From: Cyclobacteriaceae bacterium | GTDB lineage: Bacteria; Bacteroidota; Bacteroidia; Cytophagales; Cyclobacteriaceae | DNA: 6,764 nt | Assembly: GCA_025455445.1 (NCBI GenBank) | Contig: JALOMN010000084.1 | Location: forward strand, 1-6,764 | Direction: 5' to 3' | Shown here: positions 1-6,764 of the stretch, one piece after another | Layout of the letters: every line of letters starts with the position of its first letter | How positions within the stretch are numbered: position 1 is the stretch's first letter | Notes under the pieces: model-generated | The model's input: the letters and a program-made list of their open reading frames with translations, nothing else | Databases searched by the model: none | Told to the model about the DNA's origin: nothing | Position numbers and translations under genes: made by a program

Positions 1-33
1 TACACTGAATTATTAAGAATGTGATTTGAGTTT

Positions 34-41
34 TATTTTTG
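34..41 (+). promoter_or_regulatory. Candidate Bacteroidota -7 promoter element upstream of the OmpA lipoprotein gene
   Basis: The octamer TATTTTTG matches the Bacteroidota primary-sigma -7 consensus TAnnTTTG exactly and ends 26 bases before the start codon at 68. That would place transcription initiation near position 48, giving a leader of about 20 bases. No TTTG-type -33 box sits at the expected spacing of about 19-21 bases upstream. A TTTG at 25-28 is too close to pair with it. The region is AT-rich, so a chance match is possible. Confidence 0.35.
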
Positions 42-67
42 ATATTTACACCATAATTTTTTAAACT

Positions 68-1018
68 ATGAAAATATCAACCATTACTCTTATTGTTGTA
101 GCCTTTTTTCTCTCTTCATGTATTGTTACTAAAAAAAAATATGATGATGTGCTCGCGCAAAAGATAAAAGCCGAGGGCGAACTGGCCGACAGGACCTCGC
201 AGTTGGATCAAGCGAATGCTTCCAACAAACAACTAACTGAAGCGATTGAAGATTTAAAAAATGACACTACTGAATTAGGGATTTCGTATCGGGCAAGCAA
301 CAAAAAGCTTAACGAGCTTAATGGTGAGTTCGATAAATTGAATTCTTTGTACAAGAATTTATTAACAAACAGTGGAAAACTTACCCGCGATATGGCCCAA
401 CAGCGCGATCAGCTTTTGGAAATACAGGAGAATCTTGACAAGACAAAACGTGAAAACGATTTATTAAGCGCCAATCTTGAAGACAGAGAAAAGAAGCTTA
501 AAGAACTTGAACAGATTTTATCTAATAAGGACAAAGCAGTTCGTGATTTGAAAGATCGCATTAGCAATGCTTTGCTAAACTTTAAGGAGAATGACCTTAC
601 TGTAAAGGTAAAGAACGGAAAAGTATATGTTTCTTTAGCAGAACAATTGCTTTTTGGAAGTGGCAGTATAGAAGTGGACAGTAAAGGAGTGACCGCTCTT
701 CAACAATTAGCTAAAGCGATTAAAGATCAACGCGATATTAATATTATGGTAGAAGGCCATACTGATAATGTGCCGATTTCAAAGAAGTCGCAGTATATGC
801 AGGACAATTGGGATTTAAGTGTAATGCGTGCTACTGCCATCACTAAGATTCTGACTAATGCCGGTCTTTCGCCCAAGCAAATTACAGCTTCCGGAAGAGG
901 AGAATTTGTGCCACTGGCATCAAACGATTCGCCTCAAAACAAACAGAAGAACAGACGTACTGAAATTATCATTACGCCTAACCTGGATGAGTTATTTAAA
1001 ATTTTAGAAAGTAACTAA
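68..1018 (+). CDS. OmpA-family outer-membrane lipoprotein with coiled-coil spacer (Pal-like)
   Basis: This is probably a lipoprotein that tethers the outer membrane to peptidoglycan. Residues 1-17 form a lipoprotein signal peptide (KIS, then a hydrophobic stretch) ending in the lipobox L15-S-S-C18, so Cys18 should be lipidated. Residues of about 25-170 are rich in Lys, Glu, Asp, Gln and Leu in heptad-like order and predict a long coiled coil. Residues of about 176-305 are an OmpA C-terminal domain: EGHTDNVP (229-236), NWDLSVMRA (247-255) and NRRTEI (295-300). D233 and R254 sit where the family binds the meso-diaminopimelate of peptidoglycan. The 316-residue length is usual for coiled-coil OmpA lipoproteins and longer than classical Pal. 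The ATG at 68 is chosen because it gives an intact signal peptide. No Shine-Dalgarno is visible, as is common in Bacteroidota. No acidic surface-export signal follows Cys18 (IVTKKK), so periplasm-facing anchoring is likely. It stands alone and converges on the next gene. The family call is firm; the specific partner or role is unknown. Confidence 0.93.
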   Translation: MKISTITLIVVAFFLSSCIVTKKKYDDVLAQKIKAEGELADRTSQLDQANASNKQLTEAIEDLKNDTTELGISYRASNKKLNELNGEFDKLNSLYKNLLTNSGKLTRDMAQQRDQLLEIQENLDKTKRENDLLSANLEDREKKLKELEQILSNKDKAVRDLKDRISNALLNFKENDLTVKVKNGKVYVSLAEQLLFGSGSIEVDSKGVTALQQLAKAIKDQRDINIMVEGHTDNVPISKKSQYMQDNWDLSVMRATAITKILTNAGLSPKQITASGRGEFVPLASNDSPQNKQKNRRTEIIITPNLDELFKILESN

Positions 1019-1041
1019 GCGCTGTAACTTCAATAAAATAA

Positions 1042-1070
1042 AAGAAGGTGCCTGAATAAGGCACCTTCTT
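1042..1070. terminator. Bidirectional intrinsic terminator between convergent genes
   Basis: A perfect inverted repeat has left arm AAGAAGGTGCCT (1042-1053) and right arm AGGCACCTTCTT (1059-1070), 12 bp each, around a 5-base loop GAATA. It begins 24 bases after the stop of the OmpA gene and ends 20 bases before the stop of the minus-strand propeller gene, so it lies between two converging genes. On the plus strand it is followed by CATTTTAG, a weak U-tract. On the minus strand it is followed by TTTTATTTTATTG, a better U-rich tail. It can therefore serve both genes, probably more efficiently the minus-strand one. Confidence 0.87.
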
Positions 1071-1089
1071 CATTTTAGTCCGTTCATTA

Positions 1090-4000
1090 TTACATGACTT
1101 CAATCGTAACAGCATTTATTTGCTTTTGCTTTATCATCTCATTGAATTTTGGCACTTTTTCATTCATCACTTTTTTGAGATCATTTAGTTGAACGTCAAT
1201 TTTTTCAACTATTTCTTTATGTACGTCTTTTACCTGCTGTGTTGGTTTGTAATCGCTTCCATCTACTTCACCATTGAGCGCAGCCAGTTTATTGTTCAAA
1301 CGCACGGGGTAATTGAGTGGGTCCTGACCGCTGCGATTCTTTGTCTGATACAGCGTTTCCTCAATTTTCTTCATATCATCCAGAATTGATTTCGCAAGAT
1401 CAGTCACTTCTTTCATTCCCTCTTTTCCTTTCATGGGCTCCGTAACCCGATTAATTTGCTCTCTGGCAGTTCTTATATTTTTAATTGCCTGATGTGTTTC
1501 TGTAAGTTTATCACGGACGGCAATTGAAAAATCGAACTGTTCTTTTATATCTGCCTGGGTGCTACTGGTGCGTGGATCTTTAAGAATTTCAAATTCGGTT
1601 TCAGTGGGTGTGCCATTAACTGTAAGTCGTGCTTTATAGATACCGGGCACAGCTTTAGGGCCAACGAGTGAACCCGCCCACATGATTAAACCATCAAAAC
1701 CTTCGGCATTGGGATATCGCATATTCCAATTGAATTTGTTCATTCCTTGTTTGATTGATAAATCTTCTTCCTTTGCCTTTTTATCTGGTTTGGTAGAATA
1801 TTTTTTGATCAATGTTCCGTTTGCTTCTAATATTTCGAGTGACACTGCTGCTTTAGTCGTGTCCTTCAGGTAATAATGAATCATTACTCCATTAGGATGG
1901 TTCACACCTTCATTTTTAGGCTGTCCGCGTCTGCCGGCAGTGCCACCATTCATCCGATAGCTAGGCATCGGCTTGTATAAAAAATAATTGCTGTTCGCTA
2001 CAGTTTCATTTAATTGATGCAAAGGTGTAAGGTCATCGATAAGCCAAAAACTTCTTCCTTGAGTAGCCGCTATTAAATTATTATTCTTTATTGTTAAGTC
2101 TGTGATGGGTACGATGGGAAGATTTAACTGGAAGGGTTTCCAGTTGGCGCCATCATCAAATGAAATATACATGCCAAACTCAGTTCCAGCATACAGCAAT
2201 CCTGCGCGTTTCGGATCAGCTCTCACTACGCGTGTAAAATGCGCAGGGTCAATACCCGAAGTAATTTTTGTCCAGGTTTTGCCATAATCTTTTGTTTTAA
2301 ATAAGTAAGGTTGATAGTCGCCCAGTTTGTAGCTGGTTGCTGCGATATAAGCGCCACCTTTTACAAAAGGATCAAACTCAACGCTGTTAATCATGGTCCA
2401 TTGTGGTATAATAGCAGGCGTTACATTATCCCACTTTTTGCCACCATCGCGTGTGATGTGAATCAAACCATCATCCGAACCGGCTAGTATGAGATCTTTT
2501 TCATAGGCTGACTCGCCCACTGCGAAAATGGTTCCATAATATTCCACACTGGTATTATCTTTTGTGATCGGTCCACCAGAGGGCCCCATTTTAGATTTAT
2601 CATTGCGGGTTAAATCCGGGCTGATTATTTCCCAGCTCTCTCCTTCATTATAAGTTACATGAAGATGTTGTGAAGCAGCATATAACTTTTTGGTGTTATG
2701 TGGCGAGAAGAAAATCGGGAAGTTCCATTGAAAACGATATTTGGCACCTTCAGCTCCATGACCCATCGGGTTATCGGGCCAGGCATTGATACCGCGCTCT
2801 TCACCGGTTCTGTGATTTTTACGAGTAAGGAAACCATCATAGCTTCCGCCATACACGACATCATTATCAGTTGGGTCTACAGCGATATGGCCGCTTTCTC
2901 CACCTGCTGTTGGTTCCCAGTCTCGCTCACCGATTGAGAAGCCATCGGTTCGATGTGCAATGCGTTGCGTTGAATTATCTTGCTGCGCACCATAGATGCG
3001 ATATGGAAAATGATTGTCTGTAACCACACGATAATATTGTGCGGTTGGTTGATTGTGATAGGTTGTCCAGTTTTCACCAGCATCAAATGATACCTGCGCG
3101 CCACCGTCATCTGCGATTATCATGCGTTGGTTGTCTTCAGGCGCAATCCATAAGTCGTGATGGTCACCATGGGGTGCATTATAGGATGTGAATGTTCTGC
3201 CACCATCTTTTGATTTATGATATGCAACATTCATTACATATACCATGTCTTCATCTTTAGTGTCGGCATATATTTTAGAGTAATACCACGCACGTTGGCG
3301 CAGGTTTCTGTCATCATTCATTTTACGCCAGGTTTCACCGGCATCGTCTGATCGATATACGCCTCCGTTGTCATTTTCAATAATCGCATAGACACGATTA
3401 GAGTTTACTGGCGATACGGATACTCCTGAAATTCCCCAGATTCCTTTAGGCATACCTGTGTTCTTTGAAATATTTGTCCAGGTGTCACCACCGTCTGTGC
3501 TTTTCCACATGGCGGAGCCTTCGCCACCGCTTTCTAAACTGTAGGGTGTTCTTCTGATACGCCAGGTAGATGCATAAAGCACTCGTGGATTATTTGGGTC
3601 CATGCATAATTCAACGGCACCAGCATCTGCATTGGCAAACAAAACTCGTTTCCAGTTTTTACCACCGTCTTCTGAGCGGTACACACCTCTCTCTTCAGAA
3701 GATTTAAATAAATCGCCCAATACAGCTGCGTACACCAAATCCGGATTTTTCGGATGGATACGAATGCGGGGCACATGTTTGGAATCTTTCAGGCCCACAT
3801 GCTTCCAGGTTTTACCGGCATCGGTAGACTTATAAATTCCATGGCCATACGATACGTTACCTCTTACCGTAACTTCACCTTGCCCTACATAGATTACGTT
3901 ATTATCCCACTCGCTTACTGCGATCGCGCCAATGGAACTTCCAAAGTAGCCATCGGATATGTTTGTCCATGAATTTCCTGCATCGGTAGTTTGCCATACA

Positions 4001-4227
4001 CCACCACCGGTGCTTCCGAAATAAAACAGGTTTGGTTTGCCAGGCACTCCGGTAGCGGCTGCAGAGCGACCGCCACGATAGGGGCCAATGCTGCGCCATT
4101 CCATTGCGTTATAAAGTTTTTCATCGAAACCTATAGTGGCTTTGGCAGGAGCAGCGGCTTGTTTTTTTTGAGCCATTCCTTCTGCACTTATCAGCAACCA
4201 GGCGAATAAGAATAAATAGTATTTCAT
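1090..4227 (-). CDS. Secreted BNR/VPS10-type beta-propeller protein, often annotated as glycosyl hydrolase-like
   Basis: This is a large exported protein of unproven function. Residues 1-19 form a signal peptide (hydrophobic YLFLFAWLLI, then a G-M-A cleavage site before Q20). Eleven Asp-box repeats (S/T-x-D-x-G-x-x-W) are visible: starts at residues 80, 134, 185, 243, 293, 339, 380, 525, 592, 645 and 689. Most are about 40-60 residues apart, marking beta-propeller blades; the long gap 388-524 splits the set into groups of seven and four, consistent with two propellers as in sortilin/VPS10 or GH74-like folds. Residues of about 781-886 resemble a FlgD-type Ig domain (KFNWNMRYP 831-839; PGIYKARLTV 861-870). 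Residues of about 887-1040 are mainly helical, with the family-typical NYPVRLNNKLAAL at 972-984. At 1045 residues it is full-length for these proteins. There is no evident type IX secretion C-terminal domain and no lipobox, so it is probably periplasmic or released. Databases label relatives as glycosyl hydrolase, VPS10-domain or Ycf48-like, but the sequence shows no identifiable catalytic residues, so the enzyme label is not supported. The ATG at 4227 fits the signal peptide; no Shine-Dalgarno is visible. Confidence 0.9.
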   Translation of the reverse strand: MKYYLFLFAWLLISAEGMAQKKQAAAPAKATIGFDEKLYNAMEWRSIGPYRGGRSAAATGVPGKPNLFYFGSTGGGVWQTTDAGNSWTNISDGYFGSSIGAIAVSEWDNNVIYVGQGEVTVRGNVSYGHGIYKSTDAGKTWKHVGLKDSKHVPRIRIHPKNPDLVYAAVLGDLFKSSEERGVYRSEDGGKNWKRVLFANADAGAVELCMDPNNPRVLYASTWRIRRTPYSLESGGEGSAMWKSTDGGDTWTNISKNTGMPKGIWGISGVSVSPVNSNRVYAIIENDNGGVYRSDDAGETWRKMNDDRNLRQRAWYYSKIYADTKDEDMVYVMNVAYHKSKDGGRTFTSYNAPHGDHHDLWIAPEDNQRMIIADDGGAQVSFDAGENWTTYHNQPTAQYYRVVTDNHFPYRIYGAQQDNSTQRIAHRTDGFSIGERDWEPTAGGESGHIAVDPTDNDVVYGGSYDGFLTRKNHRTGEERGINAWPDNPMGHGAEGAKYRFQWNFPIFFSPHNTKKLYAASQHLHVTYNEGESWEIISPDLTRNDKSKMGPSGGPITKDNTSVEYYGTIFAVGESAYEKDLILAGSDDGLIHITRDGGKKWDNVTPAIIPQWTMINSVEFDPFVKGGAYIAATSYKLGDYQPYLFKTKDYGKTWTKITSGIDPAHFTRVVRADPKRAGLLYAGTEFGMYISFDDGANWKPFQLNLPIVPITDLTIKNNNLIAATQGRSFWLIDDLTPLHQLNETVANSNYFLYKPMPSYRMNGGTAGRRGQPKNEGVNHPNGVMIHYYLKDTTKAAVSLEILEANGTLIKKYSTKPDKKAKEEDLSIKQGMNKFNWNMRYPNAEGFDGLIMWAGSLVGPKAVPGIYKARLTVNGTPTETEFEILKDPRTSSTQADIKEQFDFSIAVRDKLTETHQAIKNIRTAREQINRVTEPMKGKEGMKEVTDLAKSILDDMKKIEETLYQTKNRSGQDPLNYPVRLNNKLAALNGEVDGSDYKPTQQVKDVHKEIVEKIDVQLNDLKKVMNEKVPKFNEMIKQKQINAVTIEVM

Positions 4228-4359
4228 AGAATAAGAGATTTGATTTTTACAGAGCGATTTTACTCTTTATTTATCAATCTGTTTGGGCCTTTTTTACCAA
4301 TGGTGAAAAGCTACTGTATGATGGAAGTAGTTGTATTTTGATAAAACTCACCTATTTTA
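4228..4359. promoter_or_regulatory. Divergent intergenic region, promoters for both flanking genes expected
   Basis: These 132 bases separate the start codons of the minus-strand propeller gene and the plus-strand MFS gene, so both promoters should lie here unless they extend into the coding regions. I found no exact TAnnTTTG box on either strand. The nearest plus-strand candidate is TATTTTG at 4334-4340, which is one base short of the consensus and would give a leader of about 14 bases to the ATG at 4360. No operator-like inverted repeat, riboswitch-like structure or small gene is evident. Confidence 0.4.
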
Positions 4360-5601
4360 ATGGAAATTTTTCTTATGGATTCTCAATCGTTAAAGAAGCT
4401 ATTTGGCATTCCGGTTATTGTTGCAGCGCTTGGCTATTTTGTAGACATCTACGACTTATTGCTCTTTAGCATCGTGCGTATTCCCAGTTTACGCGCATTG
4501 GGCGTGGATGATTCGATGATGCTGGAGCAAGGTGAGTATCTGATCCGGTCACAAATGATTGGTTTGCTGGTGGGTGGAATTTTATGGGGCGTGATGGGAG
4601 ATAAGCGAGGTAGACTGTCTGTCTTGTTTGGTTCAATATTACTTTACTCGCTGGCCAATATTGCCAATGGCCTGGTTACCACAGTTGATCAATATGCATT
4701 GCTTCGGTTCATTGCAGGCATTGGCCTTGCGGGCGAATTGGGGGCCGGTATCACTCTGGTTTCAGAATCCTTACCAACCAAACTGCGCGGATATGGCACA
4801 ACACTGGTAGCCACAGTAGGGTTAATGGGAGCTGTGTTTGCCAATTACATTGCTAAAACATTTGATTGGCAAATGTCATATTTTATAGGTGGCGGTTTAG
4901 GGCTTGTACTACTGGTTACGCGCATCAGTGTATTCGAGTCAGGTATATTTCTAAAAGTGAAAGAGCAGAATGTGCAACGTGGTAATTTCTTTCAACTCTT
5001 TAATCAGTGGATCCGGTTTAAGAAATTCATAGGGTGTATTTTAATTGGATTGCCCATCTGGTTTGTGATAGGTATTCTCATCACATTTTCTCCCGAATTT
5101 GCCAAAGCCATGGATATAACTGGTGTAATAGCCGGAGATGCGGTGATGTTCAGCTATATTGGTTTGGCAGCAGGCGATTTGGTAAGTGGTTTTGCCAGCC
5201 AGGCAGTGCGTTCCAGAAAGAAAACTGTTTTTGTATTTATCCTGCTCACCCTGGCATTTATTGTCACCTATTTATATTTCCCTTTTGCAAATTCTTCAAG
5301 CTTTTATGTAGGATGTTTTCTATTAGGATTTGGAGTAGGTTATTGGGCATTGTTTGTGACCATTGCGGCCGAGCAATTTGGAACAAATTTACGTTCCACA
5401 GTGGCTACAACCGTTCCTAACTTTATACGTGGTTCCGTAGTGCCACTTACGTTTATGTTTGGCTATTTGCGCCAAAGTGTTGACATCTTGCAGGCTGCGT
5501 TGATTGTTGGAATTTTCACCATATTGATTGCCTTTTGGGCTTTGCGATTAATTGATGAAACCTTTTCCCGTGATCTTAATTATTTAGAACATGATCATTA
5601 A
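4360..5601 (+). CDS. Major facilitator superfamily (MFS) transporter, 12 TM, substrate unknown
   Basis: This is an inner-membrane secondary transporter, probably a proton symporter. About twelve hydrophobic helices can be drawn: roughly 15-36, 64-80, 87-107, 112-133, 146-165, 172-192, 222-244, 258-280, 288-308, 315-337, 353-370 and 376-397. The MFS motif A is clear between helices 2 and 3 (G77-V-M-G-D81-K-R-G-R85). D29 and D32 in helix 1 (FVDIYD) resemble the acidic pair in metabolite/aromatic-acid:H+ symporters. Helix 4 to the following loop (RFIAGIGLAGELG, then SESLPTKLRG) matches the R-x3-G-x-G-x2-G-E and E-x2-P-x3-RG signatures of the sugar/metabolite branch. Helix 10 ends with AEQFGTNLRST (337-347), the matching motif of the C-terminal half. 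Length 413 is normal. An in-frame ATG at 4375 (residue 6) leaves all helices intact and has GGAAA about 9 bases upstream, so it may be the real start. No neighbouring catabolic gene indicates the substrate; a peptide-permease or drug role looks less likely than a metabolite role. Confidence 0.9.
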   Translation: MEIFLMDSQSLKKLFGIPVIVAALGYFVDIYDLLLFSIVRIPSLRALGVDDSMMLEQGEYLIRSQMIGLLVGGILWGVMGDKRGRLSVLFGSILLYSLANIANGLVTTVDQYALLRFIAGIGLAGELGAGITLVSESLPTKLRGYGTTLVATVGLMGAVFANYIAKTFDWQMSYFIGGGLGLVLLVTRISVFESGIFLKVKEQNVQRGNFFQLFNQWIRFKKFIGCILIGLPIWFVIGILITFSPEFAKAMDITGVIAGDAVMFSYIGLAAGDLVSGFASQAVRSRKKTVFVFILLTLAFIVTYLYFPFANSSSFYVGCFLLGFGVGYWALFVTIAAEQFGTNLRSTVATTVPNFIRGSVVPLTFMFGYLRQSVDILQAALIVGIFTILIAFWALRLIDETFSRDLNYLEHDH

Positions 5602-5682
5602 GTTAATTTATTGCGAAATGAATCACTTCTTGACTATGAGGTATTACGGATGTGAAAATATCTGACTATTTTTAGAGTCTGT

Positions 5683-5690
5683 TATTTTTG
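5683..5690 (+). promoter_or_regulatory. Candidate Bacteroidota -7 promoter element upstream of the TPR gene
   Basis: TATTTTTG is an exact match to TAnnTTTG and is identical, with its preceding T, to the box upstream of the first gene (33-41). It ends 16 bases before the proposed GTG start at 5707, which implies a very short leader. No -33 TTTG is present at the usual spacing. The 105-base spacer 5602-5706 contains no convincing terminator for the MFS gene, so read-through from that gene is also possible. Confidence 0.35.
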
Positions 5691-5706
5691 CCGGTTTATA
5701 ACTTCA

Positions 5707-6764
5707 GTGAATTTGCAACGCTTTTATTTTATTTATTTTCTTGTACTATTTCTTGGCATAAGTGATTATGCAATTGGCCAGAATATTACAGTGATAGATA
5801 GTCTGCATTCAAAACTGAAAAATGCACCTGAGTCTGCCCGCTTTGCTTTACTAACCTCAATTGGTTTTGAATATCGGTATTCATACCCAGACAGCACCAT
5901 TTATTATTGTACACGTGCCTATGAATTGGGAAAAGAACTCGAATATAAAAAGAACCTATCTCGTCCAATTAGTTTCATCGGGTTAGCATACAATATCAAG
6001 GGCGATTATAAAGAAGCCCTTCAATATCATCAGCAGGCCATTGAAATTGCGTCCGAACAAAACGACTCTATTCAGCTGGGTCATGGTTATAATAATCTTG
6101 GCCGTATGTTTTTTGATGGTGGCGATCAGGTGCGATCGATCACTAATTTTTTCAGAGCGAAAGAAATTTTTGAAGCACTTGGTGATAAGTCAGGGCTCGC
6201 CTATGTGTATCGCAGCCTGGCTTCCGTATACAAAGCTGAAAATGATTTTTCGAATGCCATAAAAATGTCTGACAGGGCCTACGAGTTTAGAAAAGAGTTG
6301 GGCGAAAAACGTGGAATAATTTCATCGCTTACCGAACTCGGATTGATTTATCAATTAATGGGTGATATGCGCAGCGCACTAGACAAATTCAGCCAGGCAG
6401 AGGTGTTGGCGCAGCATGAAAATGATAAGGTTACGCAAGCAGAGGTGTTGATGGCAATTGCTGAGATTAAATTAGCACAAGGTAATATCAAGGAAGCCTT
6501 GGCGAATTCAAGGGAAGTGCTGGCTACTATTTCTGAAAATACCAATCAGCCACTTTTTATCAGAGCCTCATTTGTGGAAGCCAGGCATTTAATCGAGTCC
6601 AGGCTATATACACCAGCCATTTCGCTGCTTCAAAAAATATTAACTCTTGCACGCAATTCAGGAAATCTTGTTCATGAGTTAGAAGCTTTAAAGTTAATTG
6701 CTGAGTGTTATGATATGTTGGGTAATAAGGTGCAATCACTTTCTTTTAAAGATGATTATAAATT
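5707..6764 (+). CDS. Exported TPR-repeat protein, 3' end beyond the window
   Basis: The reading frame is open from 5656, after a TGA at 5653, to the window edge with no stop: 352 codons plus two bases from the proposed start. There is no ATG before the signal peptide. GTG 5707 or TTG 5713 gives a good signal peptide (NLQRFYFIYFLVLFLG, then A-I-G before Q25), so a non-ATG start is inferred. From about residue 45 the protein is a run of roughly eight tetratricopeptide repeats of 34-40 residues. The clearest units are near 85-118 (IGLAYNIKGDYKEALQY), 125-158 (NNLGRMFF), 163-198 (YVYRSLASVYKAENDFSNA) and 203-236 (LTELGLIYQLMGDMRSAL), with weaker ones before and up to the edge. TPR arrays mediate protein-protein contacts. 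In Bacteroidota this layout (signal peptide plus TPRs) commonly precedes a transmembrane helix and a histidine kinase, LytTR, LuxR-type HTH or cyclase output domain; which one applies here, if any, cannot be seen. It lies 105 bases after the MFS gene on the same strand. Confidence 0.82.
   Translation, partial: MNLQRFYFIYFLVLFLGISDYAIGQNITVIDSLHSKLKNAPESARFALLTSIGFEYRYSYPDSTIYYCTRAYELGKELEYKKNLSRPISFIGLAYNIKGDYKEALQYHQQAIEIASEQNDSIQLGHGYNNLGRMFFDGGDQVRSITNFFRAKEIFEALGDKSGLAYVYRSLASVYKAENDFSNAIKMSDRAYEFRKELGEKRGIISSLTELGLIYQLMGDMRSALDKFSQAEVLAQHENDKVTQAEVLMAIAEIKLAQGNIKEALANSREVLATISENTNQPLFIRASFVEARHLIESRLYTPAISLLQKILTLARNSGNLVHELEALKLIAECYDMLGNKVQSLSFKDDYK

Noticed and set aside
1189..1389. 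Plus-strand 66-codon open frame with hydrophobic residues
   Set aside because: It lies wholly antisense within the helical tail of the propeller gene. Its composition is explained by reading Lys/Glu-rich codons in reverse, and nothing else supports a gene.
1682..3110. Recurrent similar motifs across the propeller gene on the DNA level (for example CCAxxTTTTxCCxCCxTC-like patches)
   Set aside because: These are the antisense of the Asp-box codons (D-G-G-K-x-W). They are protein-level repeats, not DNA repeats, a CRISPR array or an integron.
3534..4209. Cluster of overlapping short open frames on both strands (3534-3776, 3602-3835, 3754-3972, 3902-4099, 3915-4124, 3991-4209)
   Set aside because: All overlap the first propeller of the 1045-residue protein, whose frame is supported by repeated Asp-boxes and a signal peptide. 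They are shadow frames.
5034..5420. 128-codon plus-strand open frame inside the MFS gene
   Set aside because: It is the alternate frame of a region coding for transmembrane helices 7-10. The product is Cys- and Trp-rich with no domain, and the MFS frame is well supported.
5591..5598. ATGATCAT palindrome at the end of the MFS gene
   Set aside because: It is formed by the last His-Asp-His codons, is only 8 bases long with no loop or T-tract, and is not a terminator or credible operator.
5618..5665. 15-codon open frame in the spacer between the MFS and TPR genes
   Set aside because: It is too short to distinguish from chance, with no ribosome-binding signal and no recognisable peptide.
5786..5968. 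Minus-strand 60-codon open frame under the TPR gene
   Set aside because: It is antisense to the clear TPR reading frame and has no recognisable features.

Overview
The window looks like chromosomal DNA from a member of the Bacteroidota, most likely a Cytophagales- or Chitinophagales-type environmental bacterium. The placement is an inference. It rests on moderately AT-rich DNA, start codons without Shine-Dalgarno sequences, two upstream boxes matching the Bacteroidota -7 element TAnnTTTG, a Pal-like OmpA lipoprotein, a very large secreted BNR/VPS10-type beta-propeller protein, and a periplasmic-type TPR protein. No rRNA, tRNA, CRISPR array, insertion sequence or phage gene was seen.

Layout: (1) 68-1018 (+) encodes an outer-membrane lipoprotein with a long coiled-coil spacer and a C-terminal OmpA-type peptidoglycan-binding domain. 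(2) 1042-1070 is a perfect 12-bp hairpin between two convergent genes, probably a bidirectional terminator. (3) 1090-4227 (-) encodes a 1045-residue exported protein with eleven Asp-box (BNR) repeats, a FlgD-like Ig-type domain and a helical tail. (4) 4228-4359 is a divergent intergenic region. (5) 4360-5601 (+) encodes a 12-helix MFS transporter, whose true start may be 4375. (6) 5602-5706 is a spacer with one promoter-like box. (7) From 5707 (+) a TPR-repeat protein with a signal peptide and a GTG or TTG start runs off the right edge.

The genes do not form an obvious pathway. The first two are convergent, the second and third are divergent, and the third and fourth are co-directional but separated by about 105 bases. 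Three of the four products are exported to the envelope and the fourth is an inner-membrane transporter, so the region reads as ordinary envelope-related housekeeping or accessory genes. I found no convincing evidence of a new multi-gene system. The least understood items are the large beta-propeller protein and the truncated TPR protein, whose effector domain, if it has one, lies outside the window.
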